Of a stretch of DNA of 64,000 bases, positions 7,671 through 14,244 are shown one piece after another. Under the pieces are notes generated by a model, which saw only the letters and a list, made by a program, of their open reading frames with translations, ran no database searches and was not told where the DNA came from. This DNA comes from Muribaculaceae bacterium (lineage in GTDB: Bacteria > Bacteroidota > Bacteroidia > Bacteroidales > Muribaculaceae): positions 247,571 through 311,570 of the forward strand of contig JAFYYI010000003.1 in NCBI GenBank assembly GCA_017557665.1, in the 5' to 3' direction. Within the stretch, counting starts at the first letter, position 1, and the number at the start of each line of letters is the position of its first letter. The position numbers and the translations under genes are program-made.

Positions 7671-9611
7671 ACTCTTGGCTCTCTCCAGCTCTTCTCCGGC
7701 CTCTTCCCACTGGGTCATGACCTCCTCGAGTTCGCGGGAAATCTTGGAGTGGGTGTAGTAGATGTCCAGGTTCTCGCTGGAGGCGGCAGACAGTTTCTCC
7801 TCGATTTCGGCAAGTTGCTGTTCCAGTTCGGCGATGCGGGTCTCGCAGGTCTTCACCTTTTTTTCGGCCTGACGGATGCGGCGTTCGCGCTCCTTCTGTC
7901 GCTGGTAGTCCAGTTTGCCTTGACTCTCGGGAGACGCAAGATTCTGCGTCTCTACATCGGCCACGGGCGTTGCGGTGTTCCTGATTTCCAGTTGCTGCAG
8001 GGTATCGAGTTGCTTCTTCTGCAGGAAGTCGTAGATGCCGCCCAAGTGCTCGCGCACGTGATGGTCGCCGAACTCGTATACCTTGTTGACGATGCCGTTC
8101 AGGAAGTCACGGTCATGGGAAACGACAATAACTGTGCCCTCAAAGGCTTGCAGCGCCTCCTTCAACACGTCCTTGCTGGGCATGTCGAGGTGGTTGGTCG
8201 GCTCATCGAGGATGAGCAGGTTGACGGGTTGCAGCAACAGGCGTATCATCGCCAGACGGCTCTTCTCGCCGCCGCTCAGCACCTTGACCTTCTTGTCGGC
8301 GTTCTTGCCGCCGAACATGAAGGCGCCCAGGATGTCGTTGATGCGCGTGCGGATGTCGCCCACGGCCACGTAGTCGATGGTGTCGTGCACCGTGAGGGTC
8401 TCGTCGAGCAGCTGCGCCTGGTTTTGGGCGAAGTAGCCGATTTTGACATTATGACCGATCTGCAGCTTGCCGTCGAAGGGGATTTCCCCCATGATGCACT
8501 TGACGAGGGTCGATTTGCCGGCGCCGTTCTTGCCCACAAAGGCGACTTTCTCGCCGCGCTTGATGGTGAAGGTCACGTCATGGAACACGTTCAACGCGCC
8601 ATAGTCCTTGCGCAGGTCCTCGGCTATGACGGGGTAGTCGCCGCTACGGGGAGCGGGCGGGAATTTCAGCCGCATGCGTGAGCGGTCCACCTCATCGACC
8701 TCGATGCGCTCCAGCTTCTCGAGCATCTTGATGCGGCTCTGCACCTGCACCGCCTTGGTGGCCTTGTAGCGGAACCGCTCGATGAAGTCCTCGGTGTCGT
8801 GGATGAGCTTCTGCTGGTTCTCGTAGGCACGCATCTGCTGCTCCACGCGTTCCTTGCGCAGCTCCACAAACTGGCTGTAGCTCACCTTGTAGTCATAGAT
8901 GCGGCCCAGCGAGATTTCGATGGTGCGGTTGGTGACATTATCGATGAAGGCGCGGTCGTGGGACACGAGCAGCAGGGCTGCATTGCGGTTCTTCAGGAAG
9001 GTCTCCAGCCACTGGATGGACTCGATGTCCAGGTGGTTGGTCGGCTCATCGAGCAAGAGAACGTCGGGGCGACGGAGCAGCAGTTTGGCCAACTCGACGC
9101 GCATGCGCCAGCCGCCGCTGAACTCGCTCGTGGGGCGGTCAAAGTCGGTGCGCTCAAATCCCAGGCCCATCAAGGTCTTCTCGACCTCGGCCTCGATGTT
9201 CTCGCTCTGCATCAGGGCTCGCAGCTCGGTCTTCTCGGCCACACGCTCAATGAGTTCCTGATAGTCCTCGCTGTCATAGTCGGTGCGCTCGGCGAGCTCC
9301 TGGTTCATGCGGTCGATGGCCTCGTCCATCTGCTGCAGGTGCTCAAAGGCGCGTTCAGCCTCTTGCTTGACAGTCAGTTCATCCTTGAGCTGCATCTGCT
9401 GTGGCAAGTAGCCGATGGTGATGTCGGCTTGGCGTGCGACGGTTCCGCTGGTGGGCATCTGCTCGCCAGTGATGATTCTCAGCATAGTGGTTTTGCCGGC
9501 CCCGTTCTTGCCCACCAACGCGATTTTGTCATGCTTGTTGATGACATAGCTGATGTTCTCGAACAGCACCTGGCTGCCAAATTCCACCTTAAGTCCTTGA
9601 ATAGAAATCAT
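7668..9611 (-). CDS. ABC-F family ATPase (Uup/EttA-like)
   Basis: 647 residues with two ABC domains and no membrane segments, the layout of ribosome-associated ABC-F proteins. Each half has a Walker A (GKNGAGKTT near residue 37; GKNGAGKST near 360), a signature (SGGWRMRVELAK; SGGEKSRLAMI) and a Walker B followed by the switch (LLLDEPTNHLD; LILDEPTNHLD). The P-site tRNA-interaction linker lies between the halves. The last 80 residues are a charged coiled coil (KLDYQRQKERERRIRQAEKK), as in Uup. Residues around 552-560 (VETQNLAS) are encoded by a palindromic repeat that also occurs in intergenic DNA near 60.1 kb. Likely a translation factor acting on stalled ribosomes; antibiotic resistance is a less likely alternative. 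Confidence 0.93.
   Translation of the reverse strand: MISIQGLKVEFGSQVLFENISYVINKHDKIALVGKNGAGKTTMLRIITGEQMPTSGTVARQADITIGYLPQQMQLKDELTVKQEAERAFEHLQQMDEAIDRMNQELAERTDYDSEDYQELIERVAEKTELRALMQSENIEAEVEKTLMGLGFERTDFDRPTSEFSGGWRMRVELAKLLLRRPDVLLLDEPTNHLDIESIQWLETFLKNRNAALLLVSHDRAFIDNVTNRTIEISLGRIYDYKVSYSQFVELRKERVEQQMRAYENQQKLIHDTEDFIERFRYKATKAVQVQSRIKMLEKLERIEVDEVDRSRMRLKFPPAPRSGDYPVIAEDLRKDYGALNVFHDVTFTIKRGEKVAFVGKNGAGKSTLVKCIMGEIPFDGKLQIGHNVKIGYFAQNQAQLLDETLTVHDTIDYVAVGDIRTRINDILGAFMFGGKNADKKVKVLSGGEKSRLAMIRLLLQPVNLLILDEPTNHLDMPSKDVLKEALQAFEGTVIVVSHDRDFLNGIVNKVYEFGDHHVREHLGGIYDFLQKKQLDTLQQLEIRNTATPVADVETQNLASPESQGKLDYQRQKERERRIRQAEKKVKTCETRIAELEQQLAEIEEKLSAASSENLDIYYTHSKISRELEEVMTQWEEAGEELERAKS
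7931..7952. repeat. Palindromic repeat inside the ABC-F coding sequence
   Basis: GAGACGCA and TGCGTCTC arms flank a 6-base centre. The arms are the same as in the perfect 28-base palindrome at 60140-60167. It lies in frame in the linker before the C-terminal coiled coil. Confidence 0.8.
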
Positions 9612-9633
9612 GCCTCAGTTGTGATTTTGGGCA

Positions 9634-9641
9634 CAAAAGTA
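9634..9641 (-). promoter_or_regulatory. Likely -7 element of the ABC-F gene
   Basis: Minus-strand TACTTTTG (9641-9634) lies 23 bases upstream of the ABC-F ATG. No well-spaced TTTG box is seen, so only the -7 element is supported. Confidence 0.5.
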
Positions 9642-9676
9642 CTAAAAATCCGGCAATCGGGAATAGTATAGACATA

Positions 9677-9779
9677 CTAGATGCTCTAGACTATCTAGAT
9701 TGTCTAGAAACTCTAGATATTCTAGAAGTTCAAGATACTCTAGAGAAAGTGGATGGTGTTGTTGTCTGGTTTTTTCTAG
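9677..9779. repeat. 9-base CTAGA tandem repeat tract
   Basis: Eight CTAG tetramers start at 9677, 9686, 9695, 9704, 9713, 9722, 9740 and 9776, all on one 9-base register. The consensus unit is CTAGAnnnT (for example CTAGATTGT, CTAGATATT). The last CTAG (9776-9779) contains the methyltransferase stop codon. The middle units between 9744 and 9775 are degenerate. A second tract with the same units is at 38003-38042. Confidence 0.9.
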
Positions 9780-10957
9780 AACAGGCTCAAGGGCTTCTGC
9801 TCGATGCTGGCCCGCGCTTGCTTGATATACTTGCCGTTGATGTCGATGCCGATGCTGCGCAGGTTCATCTCATAGGCTATCTTGCACGACGTGCCGGTGC
9901 CGCAATAGGGGTCGAGCACGATGCCGCCACGTGGGCAGGTGGCAACCAGCGGCAGGCGGTACAGGGTGTCGGGGGCGACGCAGTAGTGGGCAATGCCCGA
10001 GCGCTGCACGCCGATGGTCCACACGTCACCGGGTACCATGCCGTGACCGCCCTCGGGTTGCAGATAACGCTCCTTGACCTTGTCCTGCTTCTTGCGGCTC
10101 TTGCCGTCGTTGCGCACAATCAGGGCATAGGTGTGCCGCAGCTCCTCGTCATTATAATAGAAATCCTCGTTCTTGACCAGATGGAACATGAACTCGTGCA
10201 CCTTGCGCAGGTGGTCCTGGCTGCCTTGAGGCGATGTGGTGGTCTTGTTCCAGACCACTTCGTTGACCAAGCGCCATCCCTGCTTGTCCATCATGGCAAG
10301 CACGACACGCCAGGGAATGCCTTGCACAAAGCCGTCGGTTGTGTCGTCGCCCATGTTGATCCACAGCGAGCCTTGCGGTTTGAGCACACGCCAGGCTTGG
10401 GCCATGGTATCCAGCAGTTCGGCGATGAAGTCTTCCATCGCCTCGACGGTGATGCTCTCGGTGCCCTGATGGCGGCGACGCCAGTAGGGTGGAGTGGTGA
10501 CGATGCAGTCGATGCTCTCGTCCTCGATGCGCCGCATCACGGTGGCCGCGTCGCCTTGCTCCAGGTGGGGCAGTTGGGAGCGTCCCAAGCGTGCGACCAT
10601 ATCTCTCTTGGGCAGGTTCTCGGGTTCCTCGTTGCGTTCGACGTTTTCAGGTCCTTCTGAGGCCTCCGGTAGCTCGGCGTTTCCCAACATGGTGTTCAGC
10701 AGGGTGGCGGCGCGATTGGCCATCTTGTCGTGGGCGATATGGGAATAGGCTTCATCGGCGAGCCAGGCGGCGACGAGTTCATCGGGGTCAGTCTTGAAGA
10801 TGCGGGCTAACCTGAGCACCTGTTCGCGCTTGGGGCGTCGCTCTCCGTGCTCGTAGCGGCTATAGGCAGGGATATCGACGCCGATGGCTTTGGCGAGGTC
10901 TTTTTGCCGCTTTCCGCTCTCGAGGCGCAATTGTCTGATTTTGTCCGAAAATAACAT
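9776..10957 (-). CDS. Orphan DNA methyltransferase with N-terminal Cro/C1-type HTH
   Basis: 393 residues. Residues 1-65 are an XRE helix-turn-helix (IRQLRLESGKRQKDLAKAIG, then YSRYEHGERRPKREQVLRLA). Residues 75-125 form an acidic linker. Residues 130-390 are an amino-methyltransferase of permuted (beta-type) order: catalytic motif TPPYW at 155-159 comes before the SAM-binding DPYCGTGTS at 349-357. The S/T-P-P-Y form suggests N4-cytosine or N6-adenine methylation. No restriction endonuclease gene is adjacent, so this is a solitary enzyme. The fused HTH could repress its own promoter, as restriction-modification controller proteins do; that is inference. The stop codon lies in a CTAG-rich repeat tract. 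Confidence 0.9.
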   Translation of the reverse strand: MLFSDKIRQLRLESGKRQKDLAKAIGVDIPAYSRYEHGERRPKREQVLRLARIFKTDPDELVAAWLADEAYSHIAHDKMANRAATLLNTMLGNAELPEASEGPENVERNEEPENLPKRDMVARLGRSQLPHLEQGDAATVMRRIEDESIDCIVTTPPYWRRRHQGTESITVEAMEDFIAELLDTMAQAWRVLKPQGSLWINMGDDTTDGFVQGIPWRVVLAMMDKQGWRLVNEVVWNKTTTSPQGSQDHLRKVHEFMFHLVKNEDFYYNDEELRHTYALIVRNDGKSRKKQDKVKERYLQPEGGHGMVPGDVWTIGVQRSGIAHYCVAPDTLYRLPLVATCPRGGIVLDPYCGTGTSCKIAYEMNLRSIGIDINGKYIKQARASIEQKPLSLF

Positions 10958-10985
10958 GACGATAGATAGATTTGTTAGAATTTGA

Positions 10986-11016
10986 CAAAATTAGTGCAAG
11001 TCATGCACAGAACAAA
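10986..11016 (-). promoter_or_regulatory. Promoter of the HTH-methyltransferase gene
   Basis: Minus-strand TAATTTTG (10993-10986) and TTTG (11016-11013) with a 19-base spacer. The -7 element is 28 bases from the ATG, leaving room for an HTH operator. Confidence 0.75.
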
Positions 11017-11081
11017 ATAAAAAACGCAGTTTTTTATGATTTATGTCATGACGCCGCCTGCTTTTGCTTCAACAGCAAGAA

Positions 11082-11199
11082 TTATAGCCGCCCTGCGGGC
11101 GGGAAATTAACCAAATTAATTATTTGATTTTTATAGTATAAATCATGTTAATTGTAATATAAAAATTAGATTAATTTCCCGTGCGATAGCACGGTTATA
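11082..11199. repeat. Double-hairpin intergenic element, copy 1
   Basis: Left hairpin CCGCCC-TGC-GGGCGG (11088-11102), followed by GAAATTAA. An AT-rich core leads to TTAATTTC and the right hairpin CCGTGC-GATA-GCACGG (11179-11194). The outer edges are similar inverted ends (TTATAGCCG and CGGTTATA). No coding capacity. Copies 2 and 3 are at 14001-14106 and 21167-21283. Confidence 0.85.
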
Positions 11200-11221
11200 T
11201 TGCCGGGTCGTGATTCATAGA

Positions 11222-11430
11222 GGAGATGTCAAGAAGTTCGTCTTCGACGCACTTTCCACTTGACTTTGCTGTCACCATGCTGCACCCGTCTTCAACGGGC
11301 TTGCATGGTGTTTTCCATAGAAGTCGAGTCTTCGACCCGACCTGCCTCTTCGAGGCATAAGTCAGGCTCAAGTCTCAACAGAAACTGACATCTGCCTGAA
11401 TATTATAAAGAATCAGGCGATACTTTTGTT
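11222..11430. other. Cluster of short hairpins, possible structured RNA
   Basis: Part of the 520-base gene-free gap 10958-11478. Successive inverted repeats are visible: CACCATGC with GCATGGTG (around 11272-11310, with an inner CCCGT/ACGGG stem), GTCGA/TCGAC (around 11333-11346), GCCTC/GAGGC (around 11344-11356) and GCCTGA/TCAGGC (around 11395-11419). No open frame is convincing. It could be a decayed repeat, a 3' untranslated structure or a small RNA. Confidence 0.4.
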
Positions 11431-11478
11431 GATTTCAAAAATATCGCCCAAAACTTATGCTGTGAAAAAAAACTTGAA

Positions 11479-11934
11479 TTATTTCTTCTTCTTGCGGCGG
11501 TGCTGATAGCGCCAGTGGTGCTGTATCGAGTGATACAGGTAGTGGCGGAAGGGGTGCAACAGCCAGTAGTGATAGAACAGGAATGCCAAGGCAGCACCTA
11601 TAGTTGCTGCAATCACTTTGGTCATGCGATAATTGGCAACCATTCTGATGTCCATCCAGATTTCAATCACGAGGGCGAGTACCGATGCGGCGGCCGCAAT
11701 AACGATTTCCTTGTTGAGCTTGCTGTGGTGAGGCAGACATGCTTTGGCATAATCCAGAATCATGACCAGCGTGATGATGAAATACAGCACCATCTGGCCG
11801 ACAAGGTCGGCATGCGGAAATATCCTTAAATCACTGAGACCCAACGGATTTCTAGTAAACGATATATATAAAGTTATCAGGATTGCCACTAACGTTGGCA
11901 CTCCTTTAGGTATCGATAGGATAAAGTTCTTCAT
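11479..11934 (-). CDS. VanZ-like small membrane protein
   Basis: 151 residues with about four hydrophobic segments (7-25, 46-65, 78-96, 105-122) and a very basic tail ending RRKKKK. The segment FPHADLVGQMVLYFIITLVM resembles the P-x-x-D-K-x-x-H-x-x-x-Y pattern of VanZ-like proteins, with DK-x-x-H replaced by DL-x-x-Q. The family call is therefore tentative. Function unknown. It stands alone, flanked by repeat-rich DNA on its 3' side and a divergent gene on its 5' side. Confidence 0.7.
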   Translation of the reverse strand: MKNFILSIPKGVPTLVAILITLYISFTRNPLGLSDLRIFPHADLVGQMVLYFIITLVMILDYAKACLPHHSKLNKEIVIAAAASVLALVIEIWMDIRMVANYRMTKVIAATIGAALAFLFYHYWLLHPFRHYLYHSIQHHWRYQHRRKKKK

Positions 11935-12076
11935 ATCGGGTTTTCTAGTATCTTTTATTGAATTGAGTGTGCAAAAGTAGTTATTTTTGTTTTATCACAA
12001 AATACTGAAACGCAAAAAAAATGCAGATAATTACACTTTTTGGTGAAAATGCTCATATGATGATGTTATTTTGTGT

Positions 12077-12084
12077 TATTTTTG
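12077..12084 (+). promoter_or_regulatory. -7 element before the small ComEA-like gene
   Basis: TATTTTTG at 12077-12084, 45 bases before the chosen ATG. The upstream box is not clear. Confidence 0.5.
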
Positions 12085-12129
12085 CATGATTGTCGTGACA
12101 TCGCGACAACCGTTAAGGTTCAAATTCTG

Positions 12130-12447
12130 ATGAATCGCATAAAGGATTTATTGACAATGACGAGGCGCGAGCGACAGGGCACTATCGCTCTGCTGGCGGT
12201 GATTGCGTTGTCGCTGGCGGTAATTGCCGGTGTGCGCTCTTGCCGCCAAGAACCGCCGGTAGAGCCTTCAAGGGTCGAGCTTCGCCAGTTTGAGGCCGAT
12301 GTGGATTCGGTGGATGTCACCGTCAAGGAGAAGGCCGTAAAGCGTCAGGACCGCCCGTCAAAACGCGATTCCAAGCGTTTCCGTCATCCCAAGCGGACCA
12401 AGCCGGCTCACGCACCGCGTCCCCTCGACCCAGTCCCGGCCTTCTGA
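12130..12447 (+). CDS. Small single-pass membrane protein resembling the N-terminus of ComEA-like HHH proteins
   Basis: 105 residues from the ATG at 12130; an upstream in-frame ATG at 12073 would place the start before the -7 element. MTRRERQGTIALLAVIALSL matches the basic-plus-hydrophobic start of Bacteroidota ComEA-like helix-hairpin-helix proteins. After the membrane helix only a low-complexity Lys/Arg/Pro tail follows and no HHH motif is present. It is either a shortened relative or an unrelated tail-rich membrane protein. Followed 107 bases later by the symporter gene on the same strand. Confidence 0.6.
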   Translation: MNRIKDLLTMTRRERQGTIALLAVIALSLAVIAGVRSCRQEPPVEPSRVELRQFEADVDSVDVTVKEKAVKRQDRPSKRDSKRFRHPKRTKPAHAPRPLDPVPAF

Positions 12448-12492
12448 TTCCCCATGAAATGGTGGTGGGACTGCTGTTTTATCGGGTTTTGC

Positions 12493-12523
12493 TTGAATGA
12501 TTCGTCAGAATGTGCTACTTTTG
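12493..12523 (+). promoter_or_regulatory. Promoter of the NSS symporter gene
   Basis: TTG (12493-12495), a 20-base spacer and TACTTTTG (12516-12523). It supports the start at 12554 rather than the in-frame ATG at 12497, which lies inside the promoter. Confidence 0.7.
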
Positions 12524-12553
12524 CGCTCAATCTTGAGAAATATTGATAGTACT

Positions 12554-13903
12554 ATGACAAAACGAGTAGGATTTGCGACACGCTTGGGTGCCATCGCCGC
12601 GGCGGTGGGCTCGGCGGTGGGCTTGGGAAACATCTGGCGTTTCCCTTATGAGGCGGGAGAGAATGGCGGCGGCGCCTTCATCCTGGTGTATATCGGTTGT
12701 ATTCTGGTGATGGGCATCCCGGTAATCCTGAGTGAGTTCATTATCGGCCGCTCCACCCACAGCAACATGAAGGCTGCGCTCAGACAGTTGGCGCCGGGAA
12801 AGAAGTATTATTTGTTCAGCTATATCTGCATCTTGGGCAGTTTTGTCGTCATCGGCTTCTACAGCGTGGTGTGCGGTTGGATTATCGAGTACCTTTTCCA
12901 AGCCATCCAGGGCAACCTGACGGGTCACACGCCACAGGAATACAGCGACATGTTCACGACTCTCGTGGTCAGTCCCTGGCGCTGTGTGGGCTGGACGATG
13001 CTCTTCCTGCTGCTCAACTTCCTCGTGATGAGCCAGGGCATTGCCAAAGGCATCGAGCGCGTGGCCAGCATCATGATGCCGTTGCTGTTTGTGATTCTTA
13101 TCATCTTCTGCGTCAACTCGTTGCTGATGGACGGAGCCGGCGAGGGCTTGAAATTCCTCTTCTATCCCGACTTCTCGGAGTTGACGGCACGTGGTGTGCT
13201 CGCCGCTTTCGGTCAGGCCTTCCTGTCGCTGTCGATTGGTATCTCGTGCCTGGTGACCTACAGTTCCTACTTCAAGGATGACACATCGCTGGTCAAGGAT
13301 GCCACGACGGTGGCTGTCCTCGACACGCTGGTCGCCATCCTCTCGGGCGTGATGATTTTCCCCGCCGTGTTCTCCTTCGGCATGGAGCCGACGGCAGGAC
13401 CGCGTCTCATCTTTGAGGTCTTACCGAGCATTTTCCAGCAGATGGCTGGCGGCTACATTTGGGCGCTGCTGTTCTTCCTGCTGGTGTTCTTTGCCTCCTT
13501 GACCTCGACCATCTCGTTGAGCGAGATACCCATCACCTTCCTGATTGAGGAGCGCAAGATGTCGCGTCCGCGTGCCATCGCCTGGACCGCCATCATCACC
13601 CTGGTTCTTGCCGTGGTTGCCGCGTTGTCGTTCAGCTCGCTCGATAATATCACGTTGTGGGGCAAGAACATCTTCGACATGATGGACTATGCCGCCAGCA
13701 ACATCTTCATGCTGTTGGGCGGCCTGTTCACGGCAATCTTCGTGGGATGGATTCTGGACCGCAAGGTCATCCGTGACCAGATTACCAACGGTGGCCGCCT
13801 GAAGGGCTCGATGGGTCCTTACCTCATCTTCTGCATGCGCTATGTCGCTCCCGTGTCCATCGTCTTCATCTTCCTTTACCTCACGGGCCTTGTGAGCTTC
13901 TAG
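12554..13903 (+). CDS. Neurotransmitter:sodium symporter (NSS/SNF family)
   Basis: 449 residues from the ATG at 12554, the usual length for bacterial LeuT-like transporters with 11-12 membrane helices. The family signature of the first helix is clear (GNIWRFPYEAGENGGGAF), with the unwound GSAVGLGN region before it. Helix 6/8-type segments follow (FGQAFLSLSIGISCLVTYSS; SLTSTISLSEIP). Predicted inner-membrane sodium-coupled uptake of an amino acid or related amine; substrate unknown. Confidence 0.93.
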   Translation: MTKRVGFATRLGAIAAAVGSAVGLGNIWRFPYEAGENGGGAFILVYIGCILVMGIPVILSEFIIGRSTHSNMKAALRQLAPGKKYYLFSYICILGSFVVIGFYSVVCGWIIEYLFQAIQGNLTGHTPQEYSDMFTTLVVSPWRCVGWTMLFLLLNFLVMSQGIAKGIERVASIMMPLLFVILIIFCVNSLLMDGAGEGLKFLFYPDFSELTARGVLAAFGQAFLSLSIGISCLVTYSSYFKDDTSLVKDATTVAVLDTLVAILSGVMIFPAVFSFGMEPTAGPRLIFEVLPSIFQQMAGGYIWALLFFLLVFFASLTSTISLSEIPITFLIEERKMSRPRAIAWTAIITLVLAVVAALSFSSLDNITLWGKNIFDMMDYAASNIFMLLGGLFTAIFVGWILDRKVIRDQITNGGRLKGSMGPYLIFCMRYVAPVSIVFIFLYLTGLVSF

Positions 13904-14000
13904 GTGACATAGACGAGCCGGTAGCAAGTCATCAGTGCCCGGAACGCATCGGTGTAGACGCTGCAGGACGGGCTTGTGTCATCAACCAAAGGCTGGAACT

Positions 14001-14106
14001 TTAACCGCCCGATGGGCGGGAAATTAACCAAATAAATTTATAATATAAATCATGTTAATTGTAATATAAAAATTTGTTTAATTTCCTGTGCGCCAGCACG
14101 GTTATA
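14001..14106. repeat. Double-hairpin intergenic element, copy 2
   Basis: Left hairpin CCGCCC-GAT-GGGCGG (14005-14019) and right hairpin CTGTGC-GCCA-GCACGG (14086-14101, one T-G pair). The AT-rich core shares the stretch AAATCATGTTAATTGTAATA with copy 1. The loop bases differ while the stems are kept, which suggests selection on structure. Confidence 0.85.
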
Positions 14107-14167
14107 CATCAGCGTGCTGCAATGTGAAACGCTGTTTTTGCGGTACACTGATGGTTACAAGAAAATG

Positions 14168-14200
14168 ATGTCGCGCGTCCCAGTGTGGGGCGCGCGACAT
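14168..14200 (-). terminator. Terminator of the large secreted protein gene
   Basis: ATGTCGCGCG (14168-14177) pairs with CGCGCGACAT (14191-14200). On the minus strand it is followed by CATTTTCTT. Confidence 0.75.
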
Positions 14201-14244
14201 TCAGTGATTGTGTGCTGTGCCGTCAATTGACGGGCGGCAGCGGT

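Larger units (their letters stand above)
13904..14244. other. Gene-free gap with a repeat element and a terminator
   Basis: 341 bases. It holds about 95 bases with no recognised signal after the symporter stop, double-hairpin element copy 2, and the terminator of the following minus-strand gene. No coding frame is supported. Confidence 0.7.

Noticed and set aside
12497..12553. In-frame upstream ATG for the symporter
   Set aside because: The codons overlap the TACTTTTG promoter, and the family N-terminus begins at 12554.
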